A stretch of DNA of 64,000 nt. Origin: Candidatus Kuenenia stuttgartensis (GTDB taxonomy: Bacteria; Planctomycetota; Planctomycetia; Isosphaerales; Isosphaeraceae). This document shows positions 19,200 through 27,278 of the stretch, piece after piece. The notes beneath the pieces were generated by a model that was given only the letters and a program-made list of their open reading frames with translations, was not told the DNA's origin and searched no databases. A program made the position numbers and the translations under genes. Where the stretch lies: positions 1 to 64,000 of the forward strand of contig CAMBEP010000001.1 in NCBI GenBank assembly GCA_945865635.1, read 5' to 3'. Numbering within the stretch: position 1 is the first letter of the stretch; every line of letters begins with the position of its first letter.

Positions 19200-19220
19200 C
19201 GGACAAGTTTTAGTTGTCCG
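19200..19220. promoter_or_regulatory. Inverted repeat between modA and the KAP-like gene
   Basis: CGGACAA-GTTTTAG-TTGTCCG, perfect 7-bp arms, in the divergent promoter region 55 bases before the modA start and 93 before the next gene. Size and position suit an operator. It does not resemble the E. coli ModE box. Confidence 0.4.
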
Positions 19221-19312
19221 ATCATGACTCTAAGAGAACAGTCCTGGCTGTCGCGTGTCAAGCGTTGTTTGTGATGCCGTGTCAAAACGTGTAGGGCGAG
19301 ATAAGGTCAGCC

Positions 19313-20800
19313 ATGAAAATTGATCAATTCCTGAAGTATCATGGGATCGCATCGAACCCGTTTAGTGAAGAAGATGCGCAAACCGACCTGGTTTTTAAGC
19401 GCAAGTGCCTGGAGCACGTGCATCATCCGGAGTGGGATAAATTCTTGGGCAGTCCCCACGAGCCTTCAACAGCCGTGGTCTTTGGTGAAAAAGGGAGTGG
19501 TAAAACCGCGCTCCGACTTCAGGCAACAGCCCGGATTGACGAGCATAATGCGAGCCATCCCGACGCGCAGGTATTTCTGATCCAATATGATGACTTCAAC
19601 CCGTTTCTGGATCACTTTAAGACCGCTTCCAAATCTACTGGAACAGATGCCGCGCTAGCGCTATGGAGACTTCAAGACCACATGGATGCGATTTTATCGC
19701 TAGGTGTGACAAAACTTGTTGATCAGCTATCCGACGTGAAATCGAAGACAGAACTAACAGCGTTAACACCTGATCAGCGTAGGGATTTGCTCTTGCTTGC
19801 CGCAATTTACGATGCAACGACCAAGGAACCAATTCAAAATCGATGGACGCGTCTGCGAAGATGGTCAGGTTTCAGGCCTTTGTGGAGTCGTCGAGATTTG
19901 CAGATTGGTTTCGGAATGACTTTGCTGGTTTTTGCCCTGATTTACCTGATTCCGGATCTAAGAACTTCGAATATACTGCCATGGATGATCTTACCATTAT
20001 CCACGGGTTGGGTTTATTGGTCATGGCGATTTGTCAGGGCTCATCGACTGGCATCACGAATTCGTAAATCGGTCCGAGTACTTTCGCGAGACTCTTCAGC
20101 ACTTGCTGGCGAACTACTCTGGTTCGACCCAAGTGATTTAGGTGGTCAGCCACTCCCAAATTTGGGAGCCAAGGCGGGCAGTGGAGAGGAAAGGTTTGAG
20201 TTGGTCCGGAAATTCCAGGGAGTACTTACAGCACTAAATTATCCCGGTGTGATTGTTCTGGTGGATCGGGTGGACGAACCTCAGCAGGTGGAGGGTGATC
20301 CAGGTCGGATGAGGGCTTTGGTTTGGCCTTTGCTAGATCATAAATTTCTCAGGCACCCTGGCATTGGTTTCAAGTTACTTCTACCGATCGAACTGGCTTT
20401 TTTTCTGGATAAGGAAAATAAAGAATTCTATGACAAGGCCAGGCCAGATAAACTTAATATGATTAAGCCTTTACGATGGACTGGTGCGAGTCTTTACGAT
20501 CTTGCATCCGACCGCTTGCGAGCCTGTGCCTTGATCGACGAAGCAGGTGAGCCCGCCAAGCCGAGATTGAGAGAATTGGTGGATGACACTATCGGTGACG
20601 AAGCTTTGGAAGATTCGTTGGCTCATTTACGAACACCACGACATCTTTTCAAATTTCTGCATCGGCTCATTCAGGAGCATTGTCAGCGTCACACCGAAGA
20701 AAAGCCAATCTGGCGCATTGAATCCGTGACTTTTCAGAAAGTATTTGATGGATATATGCGCGACTTGGACGCTTTTGACCGAGGCTACGGTCACGGCTGA
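19313..20800 (+). CDS. Membrane-spanning P-loop NTPase, KAP-like
   Basis: 495 residues. AAGG lies eight bases before the ATG. Walker A GEKGSGKTA at ~58-66 and a Walker B-like VIVLVDRVDE at ~313-322. Between them sit two adjacent hydrophobic helices (~197-218 and ~220-240). Placing a transmembrane hairpin between Walker A and Walker B is the defining layout of the KAP family of P-loop NTPases. Both the N-terminal ~195 residues and the C-terminal half would then face the cytoplasm. The N-terminal FLKYHGIASNPFSEEDA resembles the start of ExeA/ORC-like AAA proteins. Family members are linked to membrane-associated complexes and some defence systems, but no partner gene is adjacent here. Role unknown. 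Confidence 0.75.
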   Translation: MKIDQFLKYHGIASNPFSEEDAQTDLVFKRKCLEHVHHPEWDKFLGSPHEPSTAVVFGEKGSGKTALRLQATARIDEHNASHPDAQVFLIQYDDFNPFLDHFKTASKSTGTDAALALWRLQDHMDAILSLGVTKLVDQLSDVKSKTELTALTPDQRRDLLLLAAIYDATTKEPIQNRWTRLRRWSGFRPLWSRRDLQIGFGMTLLVFALIYLIPDLRTSNILPWMILPLSTGWVYWSWRFVRAHRLASRIRKSVRVLSRDSSALAGELLWFDPSDLGGQPLPNLGAKAGSGEERFELVRKFQGVLTALNYPGVIVLVDRVDEPQQVEGDPGRMRALVWPLLDHKFLRHPGIGFKLLLPIELAFFLDKENKEFYDKARPDKLNMIKPLRWTGASLYDLASDRLRACALIDEAGEPAKPRLRELVDDTIGDEALEDSLAHLRTPRHLFKFLHRLIQEHCQRHTEEKPIWRIESVTFQKVFDGYMRDLDAFDRGYGHG

Positions 20801-21202
20801 TCCAGCGCATTCAAAAACATTCTCAAGGATTTGGGGCAGGGATCCGTTCCAGCCCACTCTTTGAGAAATGGGCTTAGGAGAATCAGAAAACTGATTCAGC
20901 TTCATGGTTGAAACCGTGAAGTCAAGTCATTTATCCGACTATTTGATTAAAGCCACGAAATCGGTAGTCGTATCAGTGATCCCTTTTTACATTTTTCAAA
21001 AGGTTCATCCGTGCTTGAATTCTAGAAAGGTGTTTAGAATTGGTAAAATATACGTAAGATTATAAGAAGTCATAGGATAAGTTGGGTTAGATCTTGTCTC
21101 GAAATAAATCGCCAAGTCAAACGGAAACAAGGATTCAAAGTCTGCAATACATTGAGTAATTGGTCACAAAGACGCTTATACCTGATTACGACTGGTCAAA
21201 TT
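20801..21202. other. Intergenic region without recognised gene
   Basis: Between the plus-strand NTPase and the minus-strand RRM gene. It holds two adjacent small hairpins, GAATCAG-AAAA-CTGATTC (20880-20897) and CTTCATGGTT / AACCGTGAAG (20900-20921, one G-T pair), followed by ~280 AT-rich bases in which I see nothing coding or clearly structured. Confidence 0.6.
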
Positions 21203-21247
21203 CAAAAACCAAAAAACAAGCCATATCTCTGCAAAAAGAGATATGGC
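21203..21247 (-). terminator. Intrinsic terminator of the RRM gene
   Basis: On the minus strand: GCCATATCTCT, 6-base loop, AGAGATATGGC, then TTGTTTTTTGG. Perfect 11-bp stem 82 bases after the RRM gene stop. Confidence 0.88.
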
Positions 21248-21329
21248 CCGGATATTTCAAAAATTGTATGGTGTGTTCTTCGCAGGTATTGGTGAAATGT
21301 GCGTGGAACTGGATCGTAGCAGGAGCGGA

Positions 21330-21764
21330 TCAATAACGATCGCGACCACCACGTCCACCACCGCCACCACCGCCGTAGTCGCCACGACCGCCGCCACCAC
21401 CGCCGCCGTAACCACCGCGACCACCACCACCGCCACCGCCGCCGCCGCCGTAACCACCGCGGCCACCGCCGCCACCACCGCCGCCGAATCCGCCGCCGCC
21501 GCCGCCGGCACGGGGTTCGCGAGGTTTGGCTTCATTGACCGTCAAACGACGGCCTTGGAATTCACGATCGTGCAGCGATTCGACAGCCGAAAGGGCCTCT
21601 TCGTCGCTGTTCATTTCAACAAAGCCGAATCCACGGCTTCGCCCGGTCTCGCGGTCTTCGAGAACCTGTGCGGAGATGACGCTCCCATATTGGGAGAACA
21701 ATTGGTCGAGGTCAGAACTTGTCGTACGGAACGACAGGTTGCCAACATATAACTTCTTACTCAA
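21330..21764 (-). CDS. Glycine-rich RRM RNA-binding protein
   Basis: 144 residues, TTG start (GGA about nine bases before it). One RNA-recognition motif fills residues 3-80 with RNP2 LYVGNL (5-10) and RNP1 RGFGFVEM (44-51), including the aromatic residues that stack on RNA. Residues ~86-144 are almost pure glycine broken by RGGYGG/RGDYGG units and end in GGRDRY, so the tail has an RGG-box character. This architecture is known from cyanobacterial cold-inducible Rbp proteins and plant glycine-rich proteins, and occurs in planctomycetes. It binds single-stranded RNA, probably as a chaperone (inference). The glycine codons make a low-complexity GGC/GGT tract on the DNA. The gene is monocistronic with its own terminator. 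Confidence 0.93.
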   Translation of the reverse strand: MSKKLYVGNLSFRTTSSDLDQLFSQYGSVISAQVLEDRETGRSRGFGFVEMNSDEEALSAVESLHDREFQGRRLTVNEAKPREPRAGGGGGGFGGGGGGGGRGGYGGGGGGGGGGRGGYGGGGGGGRGDYGGGGGGGRGGRDRY

Positions 21765-21792
21765 GATCGACTATCCGAACCTACGGAGCTTT

Positions 21793-21820
21793 GGAACCCT
21801 TAGAGGACTTTCCGGGTTCC
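21793..21820 (-). other. Hairpin upstream of the RRM gene
   Basis: GGAACCC / GGGTTCC, 7-bp stem with 14-base loop, 29 bases before the TTG start, inside the likely 5' UTR. It might affect translation or autoregulation by the RNA-binding product; pattern only. Confidence 0.3.
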
Positions 21821-21949
21821 ATCAGAAAGAGGCCGACGGCGGCCCGTGAGGAACCTTAAAAACCCATGAACCACTACAGTTCAAGAGAATATACAGTAAC
21901 CCCTGTAATACATTACCTCTTTTAGCCAACTCTGGGAAGCTTTATCTGG

Positions 21950-21969
21950 AAAAAAAACCGTTTTTTTTC
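21950..21969 (-). terminator. A-run/T-run hairpin 3' of ribF
   Basis: A run of A's, CCG, and a run of T's form an 8-base A/T stem; on the minus strand the T-run comes last, 12 bases after the ribF stop. AT-only stem, so weak. Confidence 0.4.
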
Positions 21970-21980
21970 TGATTTATCCG

Positions 21981-22973
21981 CTAAAGGTTTATAACCCTTT
22001 TATTTAAAATAACTTGCGAATCATGGACTGCTTTGCAGCTTTTGATGTCCTCACGAATTTGTGCCATCAACTTTGACACCGAATCGAATCTTTGTGTCTC
22101 GCGAATCCGACTTAACCACTTCACCTCAAGCGTCGAACCATAGAGATCCTGATCTTTGAATCCAATCAGATGAACCTCTATCTGGTTGACAAAGCTCCCA
22201 AACGTTGGCTGTAAACCTATGTTTACGGCTGCCGGAAATTCCGTGTCTTTGATTCCTGCATCGCCCACTACTCTTGCACTCGCTGCATAGACTCCAGGTG
22301 CGGGAAGGATTGTGTCCAATTGGTCGAGGTTTGCCGTAGGTATTTCGATCGTCCGACCCCGCCCCGCCCCTTTCACGACGAGTCCTCGTGTGACAAGTGC
22401 ATGGCCCATCAATTGGTTTGTCAGCAATAACTCTCCTTGATCTAAGAGTTTGCGGATCCTTGAACTCGTAATCCAGGCACCCTCCATTTCTACAGGATGG
22501 ACTTCTTTAAATATCAGCCCAGATTCAGGACACCATTTGCAAAGATCAGAAGCCCGACCCGCTCGGTCTTTACCGAAACTGAAATCAGGCCCTTCCACCA
22601 ATCCCAAAGCTTGAAAACGATTTCGAATAATCTCGTCAAAAAACTCCCGGGCTCCCAAATCCAGGAGCCATGCACCGGTCTGAAACACTGCCACTTGATC
22701 GAAACCGGATTGCTTGAGGAGTTCCACTTTTCGATCAAGAGGAGTCAAAGGCAGCGGTATCGGGCTTCCAGGTGAAAGAACAACAACTGGTGACGGATCG
22801 AACGTCACTGCAATAGCACGGGTCTGATGTTTTTCTGCCAGAAAACGAGCGGTTTTGGCTAATTTAAGGTGGCCCAAATGCACTCCATCAAATTTGCCGA
22901 TGCTTAGCACCGAACCTTTTGCAAATTCAGGTATTACGCTTGTTTTGTCAACCCAGATCACGCGCAGACTCAT
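21981..22973 (-). CDS. ribF: Bifunctional riboflavin kinase / FAD synthetase
   Basis: 330 residues, full length for the bacterial bifunctional enzyme. It makes FMN from riboflavin and ATP, then FAD from FMN. N-terminal nucleotidyltransferase domain: GKFDGVHLGH (26-35) is the GxFDGxHxGH nucleotide-binding motif and ITSSRIRKLL (~165-175) is the second adenylyltransferase motif. C-terminal riboflavin kinase domain: GAGRGRTIEIPTANL and PGVYA. AGGAAGG runs almost up to the ATG. Cytoplasmic. In many bacteria ribF is near truB and rpsO; neither is here. Confidence 0.95.
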   Translation of the reverse strand: MSLRVIWVDKTSVIPEFAKGSVLSIGKFDGVHLGHLKLAKTARFLAEKHQTRAIAVTFDPSPVVVLSPGSPIPLPLTPLDRKVELLKQSGFDQVAVFQTGAWLLDLGAREFFDEIIRNRFQALGLVEGPDFSFGKDRAGRASDLCKWCPESGLIFKEVHPVEMEGAWITSSRIRKLLDQGELLLTNQLMGHALVTRGLVVKGAGRGRTIEIPTANLDQLDTILPAPGVYAASARVVGDAGIKDTEFPAAVNIGLQPTFGSFVNQIEVHLIGFKDQDLYGSTLEVKWLSRIRETQRFDSVSKLMAQIREDIKSCKAVHDSQVILNKRVINL

Positions 22974-23120
22974 CCTTCCTCGGTCGCCAACAAGCTTGCA
23001 CGTTCCGGATCAGGGCGTTGCTCAATTGGCTTCACTTCGTCATATATTAATAGGCATCAGACCCATCAGATGCCAAGATGATCTACGCCGATACCGTGAT
23101 ACACAACAAGGGCTACCTCC

Positions 23121-24266
23121 ATGAAAATCATTGTTCTGGGCGAAGATTCCGACACTCATGAATTTGTCAGGAGACTTCCAACGGATGGTCGTCACAAGGT
23201 CGCAATGACTTGGCCAAAGTTTCCCCAGATGCCGGGTGATCCAGATCTTGAATCCGCTTTGGCAACACCTGACATCGATGCGGCATTGATCGGCGGTCCA
23301 CTTGAACAACGAGGCGAACTACTTCGCCGTGCGGTTGCCCAAGGCTGGAACTGTCTTTCTATGCACCCACCCGGCCTGAATACAGATCCTTATTACATGA
23401 TCGACCTATCTGGCCATGAATTTCAAGCGGTTGTGACACCAAACCTTCCTCTAAGGTTCCATCCAGGTATCCAGTCGATTCGTCAAGCGACCACAGCGGG
23501 TGGATCAGCAGGCCCAGTGCGTTCGGTAATTTTGGAAATATCGACGAGAGCAACCAATCAGTCGCTTGTTCTGGAACCATTTGCGAAATGGGTGGATGTG
23601 GTCCGGCTGCTTATGGGCGAGATTGAAAACATTGCAGCCATGGGTTTTCCGGCAGGAGTGGCACCGACAGAACGATTGACGGCCCAGTTGCGAGGCTCAG
23701 GTGAACGTCGGGCGGAAGTCACGATCCGTACAGCGGATAACGAGAGTCATGTGAAGTTGACAGTGACAGCACGGGATCAGATTGTGGAGCTTCAATTCGA
23801 TCCTGAAAGCCATTCAGGAGGCCGACTGAAATGGACACAAATAAACCCTCTCAGAACAGAAGGCCAAGCCAATCAGTCGATTATGGAAGAGCTTCCGGAT
23901 TGGGACTGCTATCGGGAGATGATTGATGTGTGGGGGCTGGCGAGTCATCGATCGATATCCACAGGGCCTGCTTTGTTTGATGGAAAGCGATCGATGGAGG
24001 TGGCGGAAGGGGCTGTCAGAAGCCTCAGGCGTGGGCGTGCCCTGGATCTGCACTATGAGGAAATTAGCGAAACGAATAACTTTAAGACCATCATGACATC
24101 GGTTGGGTGTATGATGGTGGTGTCTATCATTTTCATCTTGCCAATGATTATGGCTGGACCAGCTTTAGGTTTGCCCTTCACCTTGTATCTGGGATACCTG
24201 ATTCCAATTTCGCTCACCGGTTTCGTGGTCCTACAGTTACTCAGACTGGCGATCAAGAACGATTGA
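23121..24266 (+). CDS. Gfo/Idh/MocA-like protein with C-terminal membrane hairpin
   Basis: 381 residues; AAGGG eight bases before the ATG. The N-terminal ~120 residues have a Rossmann-type pattern (MKIIVLGEDSD, then DIDAALIGGP, then GWNCLSMHP) typical of Gfo/Idh/MocA oxidoreductases, but the glycine-rich loop is degraded (GEDSD in place of GxGxxG) and the conserved EKP motif is not seen. Residues ~140-300 fit the alpha/beta C-terminal domain (EPFAKWVDVVRLLMGEIE). Two hydrophobic helices (~323-345 and ~349-373) end the protein, so it is membrane-bound. NAD(P) binding may be lost; a structural or regulatory role is possible. Divergent from ribF. Confidence 0.65.
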   Translation: MKIIVLGEDSDTHEFVRRLPTDGRHKVAMTWPKFPQMPGDPDLESALATPDIDAALIGGPLEQRGELLRRAVAQGWNCLSMHPPGLNTDPYYMIDLSGHEFQAVVTPNLPLRFHPGIQSIRQATTAGGSAGPVRSVILEISTRATNQSLVLEPFAKWVDVVRLLMGEIENIAAMGFPAGVAPTERLTAQLRGSGERRAEVTIRTADNESHVKLTVTARDQIVELQFDPESHSGGRLKWTQINPLRTEGQANQSIMEELPDWDCYREMIDVWGLASHRSISTGPALFDGKRSMEVAEGAVRSLRRGRALDLHYEEISETNNFKTIMTSVGCMMVVSIIFILPMIMAGPALGLPFTLYLGYLIPISLTGFVVLQLLRLAIKND

Positions 24267-24420
24267 ATGAATTGCAAGATCGTTCAATTTAAAGGGTTGA
24301 AGAATTGGCTGGACGAACCCGCTGCGGCATGGGACGATTGAGCAAGTTTTAGAGTCCGACATGATCAGAGGCCTTCTCTGATTTCATCAAAAGTGTAGCT
24401 GACTGAGGAGATGCGTTGGC

Positions 24421-25203
24421 GTGACTGAAGAGTTTGTTCAACAATTTGGCTATTTTGGAATCATCCTGCTTTTAGTGCTGGGTGGACTTGGCTTGCCAGT
24501 GCCTGAAGAAGCTCCTGTGATCATGGCAGCCGTTCTGTCGAAGCATCAAGTGATGTCGTGGCCATGGGCTTTTGCAGCGTGTGTGGTGGGCGTGCTTCTT
24601 GGCGATTTTGTGGTTTATTTTATGGGGTATTTTTACGGTGAGAAGGTCATGAACCTTTCGCTGGCCCGGAAGTTTTTAACCATTCAACGAGAAGCCCAGA
24701 TGAAGGGCTACTTTCATCGCCATGGTGTAAAAATCCTGATTCTAGGCCGATTTGCGGTCGGATTTCGGACGGCGGCCTATCTCACAGCCGGAATCTTACG
24801 CATTCCACCCTTAAAGATGTTGTTCACAGACTTATTTGCCGTCGCTTTATCGACTCCTTTGATGTTTGTGTTGGGCTGGATTTTTGCTCAGCAGATTGAG
24901 GAAGGGATTTATCAGGCTCAGCAGTTTCTGACCGTTGGGATTCTGTTGACTTGTATAGGAATTGCGATTTATCGATGGCGAAAAGGTCGGCGAGTTGGCC
25001 GATTGCCCGTTGGTCCGCCTGTACCTGTCGAAGAGATGACACCAGGCAGTCACGCTCAAATTATTGGCGAGGATGGCGAATCCTCGGATAAGCCGGGCGT
25101 CTTGAATTCAGAGAGCCCTATCCAACTTGTTACTGACGGCTTAGAAACCTTTCAAGATGCCACGACTGAATCGATCAACCCCACATTGGACTTAAACGAA
25201 TAA
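24421..25203 (+). CDS. DedA / VTT-domain membrane protein
   Basis: 260 residues with a GTG start; GGAG lies about ten bases upstream and the nearby ATG at 24411 is in another frame and closes at once. The N-terminal GGLGLPVPEEAPVIMAA is the re-entrant-helix signature of DedA (SNARE-associated/VTT) proteins, and GRFAVGFRTAAYLTAGI is the second conserved arginine-bearing motif. Four to five hydrophobic segments end near residue 185. A hydrophilic Pro/Glu/Ser C-terminal tail (~190-260) is longer than usual. DedA proteins act as lipid scramblases/flippases (undecaprenyl phosphate or phosphatidylethanolamine in characterised cases); the substrate here is unknown. Confidence 0.88.
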   Translation: MTEEFVQQFGYFGIILLLVLGGLGLPVPEEAPVIMAAVLSKHQVMSWPWAFAACVVGVLLGDFVVYFMGYFYGEKVMNLSLARKFLTIQREAQMKGYFHRHGVKILILGRFAVGFRTAAYLTAGILRIPPLKMLFTDLFAVALSTPLMFVLGWIFAQQIEEGIYQAQQFLTVGILLTCIGIAIYRWRKGRRVGRLPVGPPVPVEEMTPGSHAQIIGEDGESSDKPGVLNSESPIQLVTDGLETFQDATTESINPTLDLNE

Positions 25204-25301
25204 GGTCTCTGCCGGTTCCTAAGGTTTGTAAGGAATTGAGACTTGAATTGGAGTTGCCACTGCAACAGTGGTCGAATCTTTGTTTAAAAGTTGTTAGGAT
25301 T

Positions 25302-25321
25302 AGGGCACTTTGTGCCCTTTC
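25302..25321 (+). terminator. Short hairpin after the DedA gene
   Basis: AGGGCAC-TTT-GTGCCCT then TT, 98 bases after the stop and 37 bases before the next start. May end the DedA transcript or lie in the next leader. Confidence 0.4.
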
Positions 25322-25354
25322 AACTGCTCATCATTCAGACTGGAACAACAGCCG

Positions 25355-26647
25355 ATGAATCAACGCTCTGAGGTTGACAATTCGCAGAACCTGAATTTAG
25401 ATCCCAAGTCTATCTCATTTGCGAAGCGTCCGCGACTTGTTTCATTAGACCAGCTTCGCGGTCTGACCGTCGCAAGCATGATGGTTGTCAATTTCTCGGG
25501 CGGGCTTAAGGCAATGCCTGAAATTATCAAGCACCACAACGTTTACGAGAGTCTGGCGGATTGGATCATGCCAACTTTCATGTTCATGGTGGGTTTCTCT
25601 TACCGACTCTCATGGCTGAGTTCAATTAAGCGTATTGGTACAGCTCAAACTGTACGCAAGTTTTTGCTTCGCGGACTAATGCTTGTTGGAATCTCGATGT
25701 TTTTGTATGCAGGAGGGGACGATATCAAGGTCGAAAAGTGGTCCGAACTTTCCTTGGAATCGATTGGCAAGCTCACCGCAACAACTTTGAAAGCCAATCT
25801 ATGGGAGACACTTGCGATTATTGGCTGTGCTCAGATTCTGGTTCTGCCGTTGATTGGCCGGTCTGCTGGCCTAAGATTTCTTTCGATTATCGGCTTATTG
25901 GTTGGTCATGTGGTAATTTCTTACCAATTTAACTGGAATTTTGTTCACGGCAAGCCAAACTTTCTCGACGATCTCATCGGCCTGAAAGGTCAGACTGCTT
26001 GGGATGGCGGATTTTTTGGCCTTATGAGCTGGGCATCGCTCCTGCTCGGCGGCTCACTGGCTTACGATTTCGTCATGAATCGGGAATTTGTATCGAAAGC
26101 CATTCCTGGCCTCATAATGAGTGGCCTGGTGATCGCCACTTTGGGTTGGGCATTATCGGGCCTGAGCCGGCTTTACGATGTCCCGAACGGCGACGAAATT
26201 GCAGCCAAGTCTGACAAGCTTGCAGAATCACCAGTTTGGCCAGACTTTTCGAAGGCAAGTGGGCGTTCGATTAACAATCTGATGGCCGAGCCACCACTGG
26301 TTCCGCCGCCAGATAGCAATGTGCGTAAAGTCAGTTACTGGATGATGTATAAGAAAATGGTCAGCGTGCCTTTTGTCCTGTTTAATCTGGGTTTCGCTCT
26401 GATCATGCTTGGAATGAGCATTCTGATTTGCGACGTCTGGGGTTTCCGGCTCAATCCGTTGGAACGCTTTGGACAAAATGCCTTGGCGGCGTATTGTTTT
26501 CACCATTATCTGGAAGAATTTCAGCATCTTTTCGTGCCTAAAGATTCGCCATGGTGGTGGTGCTGGCTCAATCTTGTCATCTTTATGATTGCAATAGACC
26601 GGGTTCTCGCCTGGATGCAGAAGAATCAGATACGATTGTCAGTCTGA
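25355..26647 (+). CDS. HGSNAT-like (DUF5009 / YeiB-type) membrane acyltransferase
   Basis: 430 residues from the ATG at 25355; the frame is open 15 codons further 5'. After a hydrophilic N-terminus comes RLVSLDQLRGLTVASMMVVN, the opening motif of the heparan-alpha-glucosaminide N-acetyltransferase-like family (family hallmark D-x-x-R-G). Then follow about ten hydrophobic segments, including ADWIMPTFMFMVGFSY, and a large polar loop near 260-335. ALAAYCFHHYLEEFQHLFVPKD near the C-terminus contains the conserved His-rich membrane segment. Members transfer acyl groups from cytoplasmic acyl-CoA to extracytoplasmic sugars. Substrate not predictable from context. Confidence 0.82.
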   Translation: MNQRSEVDNSQNLNLDPKSISFAKRPRLVSLDQLRGLTVASMMVVNFSGGLKAMPEIIKHHNVYESLADWIMPTFMFMVGFSYRLSWLSSIKRIGTAQTVRKFLLRGLMLVGISMFLYAGGDDIKVEKWSELSLESIGKLTATTLKANLWETLAIIGCAQILVLPLIGRSAGLRFLSIIGLLVGHVVISYQFNWNFVHGKPNFLDDLIGLKGQTAWDGGFFGLMSWASLLLGGSLAYDFVMNREFVSKAIPGLIMSGLVIATLGWALSGLSRLYDVPNGDEIAAKSDKLAESPVWPDFSKASGRSINNLMAEPPLVPPPDSNVRKVSYWMMYKKMVSVPFVLFNLGFALIMLGMSILICDVWGFRLNPLERFGQNALAAYCFHHYLEEFQHLFVPKDSPWWWCWLNLVIFMIAIDRVLAWMQKNQIRLSV

Positions 26648-26684
26648 TTCAGATAACTATCTGGTTTTGGTATACGTTCAAAGT

Positions 26685-26789
26685 GCTTACAGGATTAGAC
26701 AAAAAAGAACCCGGCTCCCCCCAAGGGAGCCGGGTCACAACCAGGGAGAACGACGCTTCGTTTTCCTCTCTGTTCCTAATCCTGTGAGC
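26685..26789. repeat. 105-bp inverted-repeat element enclosing two hairpins
   Basis: Outer arms GCTTACAGGATTAG (26685-26698) and CTAATCCTGTGAGC (26776-26789) pair over 14 bp with one G-T. Inside are a perfect 11-bp hairpin ACCCGGCTCCC / GGGAGCCGGGT (26709-26735) and an imperfect ~12-bp hairpin (CAGGGAGAACGA with TCGTTTTCCTCTCTG, 26742-26772). As RNA this is a three-way junction. On the minus strand the inner GC hairpin is followed by TCTTTTTTG, a standard intrinsic terminator. It could be an ncRNA, a MITE/REPIN-like element, or a paired terminator. Confidence 0.65.
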
Positions 26790-26870
26790 CGACCTTAAGT
26801 TTGCCTCTTCAGATCTTTATGGCTTACGAGATATTAAGAAAGCAGCCCGCGTGCCAATTCTGTATCGGAG

Positions 26871-26904
26871 GTCGAATTCTTGCAAAAAACTTCTAGAATT
26901 CGGC
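26871..26904. other. Hairpin GTCGAATTCT / AGAATTCGGC
   Basis: 10-bp stem with one G-T pair and a 14-base A-rich loop, 81 bases after the three-stem element and not followed by a T-run. Confidence 0.4.
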
Positions 26905-27278
26905 TAGGACACTCAGCAAAATGGTCAGAAACAAATGGTTCCGGAGACCATGTTTGCCGAACGCCGAGAACCACTCAGCACAATCGCAGCAAAAGCGAGA
27001 TTAAGAATCAGGCGTAGCATGTATTCCTGCCATTAATGCGTGCAGTGCCAGCAAGAATAATGAGCATGCAGCTGTTTAGGGGCCTTGAAATCAGTCGTTT
27101 GATGGTCGCATGGTTGATCTGTAGGTTGCTCATTCGGCCTTGATTATTTTAAGCGGTAAGTGTATCTAAGGAGTGAGACTTAATGTAAGGATTACTGGTC
27201 GCGAAGAAGTTTTGCTGGGTATGGGCTTTTGGCCTTGTTCCTGGCACCGTTTTGGAGCGACCCTTGGAGAGATAACGG

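Larger units (their letters stand above)
26648..27278. other. 631-bp gene-free region with structured DNA
   Basis: No frame with coding character on either strand. It contains the three-stem element at 26685-26789 and a hairpin at 26871-26904. The remainder (26905-27270) shows neither RNase P, tmRNA, SRP RNA nor 6S signatures that I can recognise. Confidence 0.7.

Noticed and set aside
21340-21510. GC-rich triplet repeats as a microsatellite or mobile sequence
   Set aside because: They are the glycine codons of the RRM protein tail and keep the reading frame.
21243-21752. Thr/Ala-rich open frame opposite the RRM gene
   Set aside because: Produced by the GGC/GGT glycine codons read in antisense.
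26905-27278. Possible housekeeping ncRNA (RNase P, tmRNA, SRP, 6S)
   Set aside because: None of the conserved core sequences of these RNAs was recognised on either strand.
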